From the NCBI RefSeq assembly GCF_018598225.1, contig NZ_JAHESF010000002.1, positions 124,001-188,000 of the forward strand: a DNA stretch of 64,000 bases. Direction: 5' to 3'. Positions 42,251-51,109 of the stretch are shown one piece after another. The stretch comes from Chryseosolibacter histidinae. GTDB taxonomy: Bacteria > Bacteroidota > Bacteroidia > Cytophagales > Cyclobacteriaceae. The position numbers were made by a program, and so were the translations under genes. How positions within the stretch are numbered: the stretch's first letter is position 1; every line of letters begins with the position of its first letter. The notes beneath the pieces were generated by a model. That model was not told where the DNA came from. It ran no database searches and saw nothing but the letters and a program-made list of their open reading frames with translations.

Positions 42251-43896
42251 AGTTTATCGTTAATAGGTTCGATGCGAAACCAGTCAAAATCCGCAAAGCC
42301 AGAGTCATTGGTCTGACTTGTCCGGATACAGAAGATCCCCGCTTTGGCGCCGATCCATCTGCCCGGCTCAGCCTTGAATGTTTCTCCCGCTTCGGTGAAC
42401 TTCTCCCCGTCTGCACTGAAGCTGAACATACACATGGCATTTTTCTTTACGGTGCACCTCAGGTAAATGGTTCCCGACTTCAGTGACTGGATCAGCTTTT
42501 CCATTTCAGGTTTGCCTTGCGGGGCATCCCTACAAACAGCATAGATGAGGTCGATACCATCCTTGCGGCTTTTGAGCGAGAGGCTGGCGTAACTCTGCCC
42601 CATGATGATCAGTCCCGTGCGTTCATTCTCCAGCTTGGCATTGGGTGTGAAAGAAAGCCTCGTGGTGATCATAAACTCTTCTGCGGGAAACTTCTGCATA
42701 AGGATATTCGGGACATCCCAATAATTCCTGGTGCTGTCGGGCATCTTGTAAGAATAGAGTCGCAATGCGCCATTATTACCCGCCATGGCCCAGGTAGCCT
42801 TTGGGTTAGCCTGCCATTGCCATTGTAACCCGAGCTTGTTGCTGTTAAACTCATCGGACTCTTCCGGGGTCTGCACCGGGATACCTTTTCCCACATTTGG
42901 TTTTTTATAGACCAGCACTGGCTCGCCTTTTCCGTCGCCATCTTTATCGGCACCGATCACCGGCCAGTCGTTCACCCACTTCATGGGCTGAAGGTGTACG
43001 ATCCGTCCATAGGCTTCCTTATCCTGGAAATGCAGGAACCAGTCTTCACCCGAAGGCGTATCCACCCAGGCTCCCTGGTGCGGACCGTTGATGGGGGTTG
43101 ATCCCTGGTCCATCACCACTTTTCGTTCGTAGGGGCCGTAAATATTTTTTGATCGCAGTATGGTCTGCCATCCCGTGGCTACACCGCCGGCCGGAGCAAA
43201 GATGTAGTAGTAACCATTTCGCTTGTAGAACTTCGGCCCTTCTATGGTGGGGTCGGCCTCGTGCCCGTCATAAACAATGGTGCCTTCGTCAAGAGTCTTC
43301 GCGCCGTCTGCACTGAGGCGTTTCACAGCGAGAATACTTTTGATACCGGCCCGGCTACCCGCATAGGCATAGACGAGGTAAACGCTGCCATCATCATCCC
43401 ACAACGGGCAGGGATCGATAAGACCTTTGCCGGCTTCCACCAGTACCGGCTCGCTCCAGGGGCCGGCGGCATTCTTTGCTTTGGTCAGGTAGATGCCAAA
43501 ATCAGGATCGGGATAATAAATATAGAATTCGCTGTTGTGATAACGGATGGCAGGAGCCCACACACCGTTGCCGTGTTGTGTTTTTTCGAAATGCCCGAAC
43601 GGAGGCTGGCGTCTCAACGCATGACCGATGATCTTCCAGTTCACAAGGTCCTTAGAATGCAGCACGGGAAGTCCCGGAATAGCATCGAAGCTGGAGGCCA
43701 CCATATAAAAATCATCGCCCACACGACAGGCGTCAGGGTCTGAGTAGTCGGCATGCAGCACGGGATTTTTGTACGAGCCGTTGCCGAGGTCAGCCACCCA
43801 CACTTTTGAAACGTAACCGTCCTTTGCCTGCTGCGCAAAGATGGCGGTAACGTTTATTACCAGTCCTACAGCGATCAATAAAAGGCTTCTCTTCAT
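42247..43896 (-). CDS. GH43 glycosidase with C-terminal beta-sandwich
   Basis: 549 residues with a signal peptide (about 1-21, IFAQ). The N-terminal five-bladed propeller has the base Asp in ADYSDPDACRVGDDFYMVAS, the pKa Asp in IDPCPLWDDDGSVYLVYA and the acid Glu in PTIEGPKFYKRNGYYYIFAP. The C-terminal 200 residues are a GH43_C2/DUF1349-like concanavalin fold (ESDEFNSNKLGLQWQWQ). The subfamily layout suits beta-xylosidase or arabinofuranosidase/galactosidase activity on pectin side chains; the exact substrate is unresolved. Confidence 0.85.
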   Translation of the reverse strand: MKRSLLLIAVGLVINVTAIFAQQAKDGYVSKVWVADLGNGSYKNPVLHADYSDPDACRVGDDFYMVASSFDAIPGLPVLHSKDLVNWKIIGHALRRQPPFGHFEKTQHGNGVWAPAIRYHNSEFYIYYPDPDFGIYLTKAKNAAGPWSEPVLVEAGKGLIDPCPLWDDDGSVYLVYAYAGSRAGIKSILAVKRLSADGAKTLDEGTIVYDGHEADPTIEGPKFYKRNGYYYIFAPAGGVATGWQTILRSKNIYGPYERKVVMDQGSTPINGPHQGAWVDTPSGEDWFLHFQDKEAYGRIVHLQPMKWVNDWPVIGADKDGDGKGEPVLVYKKPNVGKGIPVQTPEESDEFNSNKLGLQWQWQANPKATWAMAGNNGALRLYSYKMPDSTRNYWDVPNILMQKFPAEEFMITTRLSFTPNAKLENERTGLIIMGQSYASLSLKSRKDGIDLIYAVCRDAPQGKPEMEKLIQSLKSGTIYLRCTVKKNAMCMFSFSADGEKFTEAGETFKAEPGRWIGAKAGIFCIRTSQTNDSGFADFDWFRIEPINDKL

Positions 43897-43905
43897 CTCT
43901 CTTTT

Positions 43906-45237
43906 TTATAGTGCGCTCATGATACCCTTCACAAGGCCATTCAGGTAAACCTCTATGTTGCTGTATCCTTTGTCGATGGTCCGCTGCGCTGCATCGGCAG
44001 GATTCTGAGGATCGAGCTTTTGATCTTTCTCCCAGGCATCGGGCATGCCATCCTGGTCAGCATCTGCGGGAGCCGGCTGGGAAACGAGCTGCGGCCATCC
44101 ACCGACGTCTTTCGGCGAATCGATGATGCCATTCTTGTTCTTACCCGAAAGTGATTTTCCTGTGCGCACTTCTTCCACCACACGCACATCCACAGCATCT
44201 CTTCTGAAGCTGGCACCGGCACCAGCCAGCACGAGCTTGAATGCCTGCTCCGCGCTTTGCTCACGGATGGCCTCCGCCTCAAAAGGTTTGTCTGCGAAAA
44301 CAGAATCGGGATGTTCAGCTTTAACACCCGTCTTGTTATCAGCCGTTACACTTTCGTTGCCATACAGGTAATTGCCGGCGATGAAGAATTTACCAACGGG
44401 AGACGACGGATTAACGATCTGATCCATTCTCGTTTTTTTAGTTGACGGCCCCGGCTTGTAATAATTGTTCACCATGTTATATCGACCTTTCTCGCCACCG
44501 TAAGTATTGTTGATCATCCAGTTGTAAATAACATTGTTGCGGAAATCCACCAGCTCATCTGGTGGGTTGGGTGTAGTGGACGATCCGCTGAAGCGTGGAA
44601 GCCTGCTGTTGTGGCTGGCGATGAGGTTGTGGTGAAAGGAAGCTTTCATACCTCCCCAGATGCCGCCGTAGCCGTGTTCACCCTTCACGTGCACGGAAGT
44701 GTTTAGACTTTCGGATATGATGCACCACTGCAACGAAAAATTCCGGTTCCGGTAAAAGGAAGCGCATTCGTCTGTAGACCAGCTCATGGAACAATGATCT
44801 ATGATGACGTTGTTTCCTTTGTTGCCACTGATGGCATCGCCTTCGTATTTCTTTTCGTCGCCCATCCTGAAACGCAGGAACCTGAGGATCACATTGTCGG
44901 TGTTGATCCGGAGCGTGTAGTTCTTGAGACAAATACCGTAGCCCGGCGCTGACTGTCCCGCGATGGTCACGTTGCCTTCGTTGATGCTGAGGGGAGATTG
45001 CAGCTCGATGGTGCCGGAAACAGCGAACACGATGATGCGGGGTTCTTTCACCTGGATGGCTTTGCGCAGACTTCCGGGTCCGTCGTCGTTCAGGTTTGTA
45101 ACAACAATTACCTTTCCTCCCCTGCCACCCGTGGTGAATTTTCCGAAACCTTCTGCTCCCGGAAACGCGAGCGCTTTGTCCTGCGACTTTGCCAGGTACA
45201 CAGAAAAGCAAAAAATGATCAGCAGTATAATTCTCAT
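43906..45237 (-). CDS. PL1 pectate lyase (first copy)
   Basis: 443 residues with a signal peptide (about 1-18, LAKSQ). Parallel beta-helix lyase: AFPGAEGFGKFTTGGRGGKV at the start of the mature protein, VIIDHCSMSWSTDE (metal-binding Asp and the WSTDE block) and FHHNLIASHNSRLPRFSG with the catalytic Arg region. The C-terminus carries an EF-hand-like DADQDGMPDAWE, as in calcium-dependent lyases. It cuts polygalacturonate by beta-elimination. It starts in the last codons of the CE12 gene (four-base overlap). Confidence 0.9.
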   Translation of the reverse strand: MRIILLIIFCFSVYLAKSQDKALAFPGAEGFGKFTTGGRGGKVIVVTNLNDDGPGSLRKAIQVKEPRIIVFAVSGTIELQSPLSINEGNVTIAGQSAPGYGICLKNYTLRINTDNVILRFLRFRMGDEKKYEGDAISGNKGNNVIIDHCSMSWSTDECASFYRNRNFSLQWCIISESLNTSVHVKGEHGYGGIWGGMKASFHHNLIASHNSRLPRFSGSSTTPNPPDELVDFRNNVIYNWMINNTYGGEKGRYNMVNNYYKPGPSTKKTRMDQIVNPSSPVGKFFIAGNYLYGNESVTADNKTGVKAEHPDSVFADKPFEAEAIREQSAEQAFKLVLAGAGASFRRDAVDVRVVEEVRTGKSLSGKNKNGIIDSPKDVGGWPQLVSQPAPADADQDGMPDAWEKDQKLDPQNPADAAQRTIDKGYSNIEVYLNGLVKGIMSAL

Positions 45238-45998
45238 GGTGTTTTTTTCTTGGGTTTCACGATCCTGTCACTCAGCTCCAAACGCAATGCCACAATTTCT
45301 GATAATACGACCTGCGCTATCTTGCGGGCACCGAGCTCACTGAAGTGTGTATTATCTTCCTTTCCATCCGGGTAGTTCGGGTGCTCACCCGGCTGAAGCT
45401 GCAGGAACAGGAGCTTCGACGTTTCTTCACCGAACTGTTGCAGAAGCTGTCTGCTTTTTTCATCGAGGTCGATCAATGGAACACCGGTCTCCTTCGCCAC
45501 TTCACGTGCGAGCTTCGAGTATTCGACATGGGTTTCCATGATCTTGCCGTCTTTGTCAAATTTCCTGCGTGTTACAGGTGTCAGTAATACAGGGTTTGCT
45601 TTTTTGCCACGGGCTTCTGAAATGAACCTGTGCAGGTTCTTCTTGTATTCTTCGGGTGTGGTGTAACGGCCTACCTTTTCCTTAGCCTCATCATTGTGCC
45701 CAAACTGGATAAAGACGTAATCACCCTCTTGTAAGGCATCGGCAATGGGCTGCCAGAGGTTTTCAACAATAAAACTCTTGGTGCTTCTGCCGTTCTTCGC
45801 GCGGTTTTCTATCACTACGGTGGAATCGAAAAAAGTTTTGAATGGCGTGCCCCATCCCGTCTCCGGGAATGTTTGAGGCGTTTTGTCTGCGATGGTAGAA
45901 TCGCCAATGAGGTAGACCGTGATCTTTTTGGGAGGCAGCGTGAAGGAGGTTGCCGTCAGCAAGAAAAGGAATGCAAAGATTTTTATAATATTCTTCAT
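45234..45998 (-). CDS. CE12 rhamnogalacturonan acetylesterase
   Basis: 254 residues with a signal peptide (about 1-22). SGNH hydrolase with block I IGDSTIADKT (Ser nucleophile), the Gly block ENRAKNGRSTKSF, block III FGHNDEAK and block V EDNTHFSELGA (Asp and His). The order and the KNGRSTKSF loop match CE12, which takes acetyl groups off rhamnogalacturonan I. It sits between two PL1 genes. Confidence 0.88.
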   Translation of the reverse strand: MKNIIKIFAFLFLLTATSFTLPPKKITVYLIGDSTIADKTPQTFPETGWGTPFKTFFDSTVVIENRAKNGRSTKSFIVENLWQPIADALQEGDYVFIQFGHNDEAKEKVGRYTTPEEYKKNLHRFISEARGKKANPVLLTPVTRRKFDKDGKIMETHVEYSKLAREVAKETGVPLIDLDEKSRQLLQQFGEETSKLLFLQLQPGEHPNYPDGKEDNTHFSELGARKIAQVVLSEIVALRLELSDRIVKPKKKTP

Positions 45999-46004
45999 GA
46001 ATGT

Positions 46005-47465
46005 CTATTTATTCTGTGACCCGGTAATATCGGCCACGAGACTGTTAATATACACTTCTACATTGTCATAAGCCGTGCTCAGGTCCCTTCCGTTGGCTTG
46101 TGCTTTGGAAGGGTCGAGTTTTTTATCAGTTTTCCATTCGTCAGGAATGCCATCGCCGGAAGTGCTCACAGGTGCTGCCGTTGATTTCAGCTCAGGCCAT
46201 CCCCCAACATCCGCCTGCGTATCGATGATACCATTGGTACTGCCATTGGACCCCGGGAAGGAAAACGATCCCTTCCGTACGTTGTCAATAATGCGTTCAT
46301 CAACGCCATCGCGTTTCAGACTGGCGCCCGCGTAAGCAAGCACCTTCTCATATGCAACCTGTGCGGTATGGGTAGTGACATTGTTGTTCGTGGGAAGTGG
46401 CTCGCTCAATTTGAGCGCCGTTTTGTCGGCCTCAGATATGGTTCCATAGCTGCTGTGAAACTGGTTGAGCACACCATACGTCCAGTTGTCTTGCGTAGCG
46501 CGTGTACTGCCTTCAACAAAATTGCCGTTGACATAAAACTTGCCCCAGAGATCATACACTTCGGTGCCGGCGATCTTGTTCTTGTCAATGGATGCGATCC
46601 TTTCCCTTTTTACAGTAGCCGGTCCGGGTTTGTAATAGCAGTTCACGATGTTCACGTTCATCGCTTCGCCGCCATAAGTGCTGTTATTGCCCCAGTTGTA
46701 AATGACGTTATTCCTCAGGTCAGTAAGGTCCGTCAGCGCAAAAGCTTTTCCCGCTTCTTCACCCAGTCTTGGATTGCGACTGTCGTGATGGGCCAGCAGG
46801 TTATGATGGAACGAGGCATTCTTTCCACCCCAGATGCCGCCGTAGCCGTGCGCACCTTTGTCATGAACGGAGTTCCTTAAACTTTCCGAAACTATACACC
46901 ATTGCACGGTTGTGTTCTCGTTCGCATAAAACGATACACACTCATCGGTTGACCAGCTCATGGAGCAGTGATCGATAATGATGTTCTTGTGGAATCGTCC
47001 GCCGATGGCATCGCCTTCCTGCTGCGCCTCATCGCCCATTCGGAAACGCATGAAGCGGATGATCACGTTGTCGGCGTTGATATTCACCGGGTAGTTCTTC
47101 AGGCAGATCCCATCACCCGGCGCAGTTTGTCCTGCAATAGTGATATCGCCATGGCTGATGTTGAGGGTGGATTTCAGGGCGATGGTTCCAGACACCTTGA
47201 AGAGCACAAATCGCGCACCTGAGGCCTGAATGGCAGCGCGCAGGCTTCCTTCTCCGGAGTCGTTGAGATTGGTGACAAACATCACCTTGCCTCCGCGTCC
47301 ACCGGTAGCGTCGCGGCCGAAGCCCTCTGCACCGGGAAAGGCAAAAGCGTCTTCCGCAACCTGTACGGGTTTTTCTTCATTTCCGTTCTCATCAGGCTCG
47401 GCGTCGGGTTTATCACAATTCACCAGCGCCAAAAGGGAGAAGAGAAAAAGAAGGCAGGTTTTCAT
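46005..47465 (-). CDS. PL1 pectate lyase lipoprotein (second copy)
   Basis: 486 residues with a lipoprotein signal (ALVNC, Cys17) and an acidic linker (about 20-38), the usual surface-export signal type of Bacteroidota. The lyase body repeats the blocks of the neighbouring copy: AFPGAEGFGRDATGGRGGKV, IIIDHCSMSWSTDE and FHHNLLAHHDSRNPRLGE. A C-terminal ADVGGWPELKSTAAPVSTSGDGIPDEW replaces the EF-hand-like loop with a weaker version. It probably makes the first cuts at the cell surface, and the soluble copy trims in the periplasm. Confidence 0.9.
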   Translation of the reverse strand: MKTCLLFLFSLLALVNCDKPDAEPDENGNEEKPVQVAEDAFAFPGAEGFGRDATGGRGGKVMFVTNLNDSGEGSLRAAIQASGARFVLFKVSGTIALKSTLNISHGDITIAGQTAPGDGICLKNYPVNINADNVIIRFMRFRMGDEAQQEGDAIGGRFHKNIIIDHCSMSWSTDECVSFYANENTTVQWCIVSESLRNSVHDKGAHGYGGIWGGKNASFHHNLLAHHDSRNPRLGEEAGKAFALTDLTDLRNNVIYNWGNNSTYGGEAMNVNIVNCYYKPGPATVKRERIASIDKNKIAGTEVYDLWGKFYVNGNFVEGSTRATQDNWTYGVLNQFHSSYGTISEADKTALKLSEPLPTNNNVTTHTAQVAYEKVLAYAGASLKRDGVDERIIDNVRKGSFSFPGSNGSTNGIIDTQADVGGWPELKSTAAPVSTSGDGIPDEWKTDKKLDPSKAQANGRDLSTAYDNVEVYINSLVADITGSQNK

Positions 47466-47493
47466 TGATGCAGATTATTGTTCAAAAATTATA

Positions 47494-47522
47494 AAGGCGG
47501 GCCTGGAGGCAGGCCACGCCTT
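47494..47522 (-). terminator. Intra-operon hairpin after the surface protein gene
   Basis: AAGGCG and GGCCTG (47494-47505) pair with CAGGCC and CGCCTT (47510-47522, one bulged base) around GAGG, and an AT-rich tail follows on the minus strand. It lies in the only gap longer than 30 bases within the operon, between the susC-susD-surface protein genes and the enzyme genes. It is a likely partial terminator or RNA-processing/stability site that sets different levels for the two parts. Confidence 0.65.
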
Positions 47523-47539
47523 AAATGCAATAAAGGGTA

Positions 47540-49219
47540 TTAACGTTTCGTTCTCCAACGCGGATCACCGGTGCTGAATCTTCCCGCAAAACCGTTGTCT
47601 TTAAAAGAGAAATTATTCGACAGCGGACTTACCCACAGCGCACTCTGGTTCCCTCCATAGACGGTCGAACGTAATCCCGGGATCTCGTAGGTTGCAACGA
47701 AATCCCAATCATTCGTAACATAGGTATTAACAACCTGAATGGGTGTACTCGGAAGGCCCTCTTTTCCCCTCACATTGTTGGTTGCAGTATTGCCCGTATT
47801 CCATCCAGGGCCAAAGACTGAATTTTTGATACTTATCCCGTTGATCACGTTATTATTTCCGTCACCGCCGCGGTATCTGAAAATATAGTTGCCACTTTCA
47901 CTCGTAATAATATTGCTGAATGTACAGTTCTCGATGGTAATGGATTGCGAATTGTTGTAGGAAGAAATAAAGAACTGGAACCTGTTAAAGGTGCTGTTCT
48001 GCAGGACAATATTATTTACCCGCGCTGTGGTTGACGGTGATCCTGAAACAGGCTGATCAGCCGTAAGAAGGCCATAGCTGCCGATGCTGTCGAGCTGGCA
48101 ATTGATGAACTTATAGTTATCAACAACCACGTTGTTATTTCTCAGTCGCATCACGCCACGCATGGTATTGATAACACAGTTTTCAAACAGCAATTCACTG
48201 ACCGAGATATTGTTTACAGCGGGATTAAAAACATAGGTACCACCAAAGTCTCCACCGCGTAGCTCCAGGTCAATAAATCGAATGAATTCTATTGTTGATC
48301 CGCCAGCAATATTCCAGTTTCCGTTCTTATTGAAGAGCCGCGCCCTTTTTGCTCCGAAGCCATGGGCCGCCCGTATGGTAATGGACTTATTTAAGGCTAC
48401 AGTAGGCATGTAGAAAACAGACCCGCGTTTCACAAGTATGGTACTTCCACTCGCCGCAGCTGTCACGGCATTGGCCACAGCCAGCGGATCCGTTGCCGCG
48501 CGCAGGTCTACCACACCGGGTGAGGCAGGATCTATATCTGCAGTTAGGGTAGTGTACTCGACCCATCCGCGCAGTGTTCCCTGCGCATAGATAGCAACCT
48601 GATATTTAGTGGAAGGAGTAAGTCCCTGCACGGCAAATGTCTCACCTTTCTTTCTGTCAGCTTCGGGTACTGTGATTTCCCGTAGCGGGGTGGTAAGCTT
48701 AAGGTCGTTTCCGGCAAATATTTTGATCGTCGTTATGTCTTCTCCCTCCACAGTCCAGGTTACACGCGCAGCTACATCGGTTACGTCATAGGTGGCGGGT
48801 TCCTTTAAAACGGAAGGAAATCTTTCTGTGCGGACGCTACCAAGGTCAGATATCCTGCTGTCATATTGAGGATCTTCAGCATGCGCTGTGGCACGGACCT
48901 GATAAAGCATATTCCAGAACAGGGGATCACCTTTCAGCAGCTCAGAATTAAGCACAAGGTAATTCTGGTCCGACTCAATGGTGTAGTCGATGGTCTTGAA
49001 GGTATCACGACTCACTTCAATGGTGTAAGACACTACACCTTTCATTTTTGCCATGTTAACGATGATCGTATTTTTATCTGCCGAAAGGTCTTTGTTCAGC
49101 ACCGGCCTGAAAAGCCTTGTCTGGGGATACACTTTTTCGTCGTCACAGGCAAAAAACAAGATTATACATGAGACCGCTATCGCTATAGATGAGCAGATCT
49201 TAAATTTCCTGGTTATCAT
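47540..49219 (-). CDS. Beta-helix surface glycan-binding lipoprotein (DUF4957/DUF5123 type)
   Basis: 559 residues with lipobox LFFAC (Cys25) and an Asp-rich following stretch (DDEK). The N-terminal part (about 30-210) is fibronectin-III-like (LSADKNTIIVNMAKMKGVVS, LTPSTKYQVAIYA). The C-terminal part (about 225-559) is a right-handed beta-helix with N-ladders (ISVSELLFENCVINTM, ITIENCTFSNII, INGISIKNSVFGPGW). It takes the SusE/F position after susD. No lyase active-site Lys/Asp cluster can be made out, so binding is more likely than cleavage. Confidence 0.75.
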   Translation of the reverse strand: MITRKFKICSSIAIAVSCIILFFACDDEKVYPQTRLFRPVLNKDLSADKNTIIVNMAKMKGVVSYTIEVSRDTFKTIDYTIESDQNYLVLNSELLKGDPLFWNMLYQVRATAHAEDPQYDSRISDLGSVRTERFPSVLKEPATYDVTDVAARVTWTVEGEDITTIKIFAGNDLKLTTPLREITVPEADRKKGETFAVQGLTPSTKYQVAIYAQGTLRGWVEYTTLTADIDPASPGVVDLRAATDPLAVANAVTAAASGSTILVKRGSVFYMPTVALNKSITIRAAHGFGAKRARLFNKNGNWNIAGGSTIEFIRFIDLELRGGDFGGTYVFNPAVNNISVSELLFENCVINTMRGVMRLRNNNVVVDNYKFINCQLDSIGSYGLLTADQPVSGSPSTTARVNNIVLQNSTFNRFQFFISSYNNSQSITIENCTFSNIITSESGNYIFRYRGGDGNNNVINGISIKNSVFGPGWNTGNTATNNVRGKEGLPSTPIQVVNTYVTNDWDFVATYEIPGLRSTVYGGNQSALWVSPLSNNFSFKDNGFAGRFSTGDPRWRTKR

Positions 49220-49249
49220 ATCTCGATAAAATTTCTTTATAACTATCTA

Positions 49250-51088
49250 TTAACCGCCAAATCCATAACCATCGTTACTCAACACACCTGTAGCGATCTC
49301 TGCTGCCGGTATGGGAAAGATGTAACGCACTGTTCCATTGGTGTACTTTGCCCAGTCACGGGTGATCCACTCTTTATAGGTCAGCGTATTGTCATGCATA
49401 GAAAGCAGGAACGAGGTCTTTGTCCAGCCTGCTGCCTCCAGCGCGGCATGTTGTGAGTTTGGTATGGCTTTATTGACATTCAGCACTGTGAACTTTCCAC
49501 TGGCGTTACGCTTCCAGAAAATGTAGTGCGGACGATCGGAGGTTGTAACCGCCGCGCCCTGATCGATCGCATAAGCCCTGTCGGCCATGGCCTTCAGTCC
49601 CTGCACGGTTTCGTTCATCTTATCCGAATAGATACCCCAGCGGATGAGCTCATATTTCCTGATCATCTCGCCGCCAAATTCCCAAGCGCGTTCGTTCACA
49701 ATGGCTTTGAAGAAGGCGTCCTTACCACCCGAAACCGAAGCAACATAAGCATCTACCTGCGCAGGCCATGCAGAAGAAGGGAACGCACGCTGGCGAACTC
49801 TTTTCAATGCACTTTGCGCTTCACCAGTAGGTCCGTTGATCTCATTCTCGGCTTCAGCAAACATCAGGATCACGTCGGCATAACGCAGCATCGGCCAGTT
49901 GATGCCAGTACCTTTCGCGGTGGAAGGTCCGGGAGGTGTATCCAGGAAATAACGGCTCCACTTGCCCTGCGAGATGTTGGTATAATCAGTGGCAGCGCCG
50001 CCCATGCCAACAAACTCCTCCTGGAAATCCTTATTAACCCTGTATAAGGCACAGGTAACATCCCTGCGCACATCCAGTGTATCGAAAGAATAAAAATAGG
50101 TTGGAGGAATAGCCATGTAGTTGTTGCCTCCACCATAGTTGTGATTACCGGCTACCACAGTAATACCGATATTCCAACCCACGTCGCCCCTGCCCAGTGA
50201 AAAAGGTATTTCGAAAAGAATGTCACTGTTTGTGGGCGAAATGAACTTGTTCTGGTTCATGAACACGGTTTTGAAATCTGTGAGCGCGCGGTCCTTCAGG
50301 CTCATCAGTTTTGCCGTATACGTCCTCGCGATCTGATAATAGTCCAGGTAGTCACCTTCACGAGCCATTGTCATATCAGGCTTCAGGTAATAGCCACCGC
50401 GTTGCAGCGCCAGGCGGGCGATCATGCCGAGTGTATATTCGCGGTTCACCTGCTCGATGCCATAGGTTACCTGGTCAGCCCACATCATTTTCTCTTCGAT
50501 GTCGATCATATCCTGAATGACAGCAGAAAGAATAACGTTCCGGTCTTCTTTGGGAAGACTAAAATCATTGCCTGCCTTAGGCGCGTCCTTGATAAACGGC
50601 ACGTCACCGAAGTAATAGATCAGCATGCTGTACCAGTACGCGCGAAGGGTATATGCCTCGCCCAGCAAATGATACATTTCACGTGAAGTGGCCGCATTCG
50701 AGGAGTTGAGTGCTGAACTTGCCTTGATGCCTTCGATGCAGATATTGGCATCGCGGATAGCCCTGTATGCGAACGTCCACAATATAGAGAGATCGGCATT
50801 GGCGGAAGTGGCGTTGAGGTCCCAGATCTCGTAACGTGCACCGCTGCCATTCCAGCCGCCTGAATGTTCGATATCGGTGTTGCCTGCCATGTTATTAGAC
50901 AACCTTGACGTGAAGGCATCCTGGCTGAAATGTGTATAGATACCGCTTACCGTTTTCCGGGCGTCCTCAACGTTGGAGAACACATAGTTCGTGTCAAACG
51001 TCGATAACGACTTGGGGTCAAGAAAATCGTCGCAGGCCGTGACTGTGGCAAGCGCTGCTATGACCGTGAATATGTTTCTTAATTTCAT
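49250..51088 (-). CDS. susD: SusD/RagB-family outer-membrane lipoprotein
   Basis: 612 residues with lipobox ATVTAC (Cys19) followed by DDFLDPKSLS, the usual SusD start. TPR-like helices include LLGEAYTLRAYWYSMLIYYFGDVPFI and IWTFAYRAIRDANICIEGIK. The C-terminus has the conserved RYADVILMFAEAENEING and NERAWEFGGEMIRKYELIRWG. It captures pectic oligosaccharides at the surface as the lid of the SusC channel. It begins 21 bases after susC. Confidence 0.93.
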   Translation of the reverse strand: MKLRNIFTVIAALATVTACDDFLDPKSLSTFDTNYVFSNVEDARKTVSGIYTHFSQDAFTSRLSNNMAGNTDIEHSGGWNGSGARYEIWDLNATSANADLSILWTFAYRAIRDANICIEGIKASSALNSSNAATSREMYHLLGEAYTLRAYWYSMLIYYFGDVPFIKDAPKAGNDFSLPKEDRNVILSAVIQDMIDIEEKMMWADQVTYGIEQVNREYTLGMIARLALQRGGYYLKPDMTMAREGDYLDYYQIARTYTAKLMSLKDRALTDFKTVFMNQNKFISPTNSDILFEIPFSLGRGDVGWNIGITVVAGNHNYGGGNNYMAIPPTYFYSFDTLDVRRDVTCALYRVNKDFQEEFVGMGGAATDYTNISQGKWSRYFLDTPPGPSTAKGTGINWPMLRYADVILMFAEAENEINGPTGEAQSALKRVRQRAFPSSAWPAQVDAYVASVSGGKDAFFKAIVNERAWEFGGEMIRKYELIRWGIYSDKMNETVQGLKAMADRAYAIDQGAAVTTSDRPHYIFWKRNASGKFTVLNVNKAIPNSQHAALEAAGWTKTSFLLSMHDNTLTYKEWITRDWAKYTNGTVRYIFPIPAAEIATGVLSNDGYGFGG

Positions 51089-51109
51089 ATCGCTTGAATT
51101 ATGAATGGC

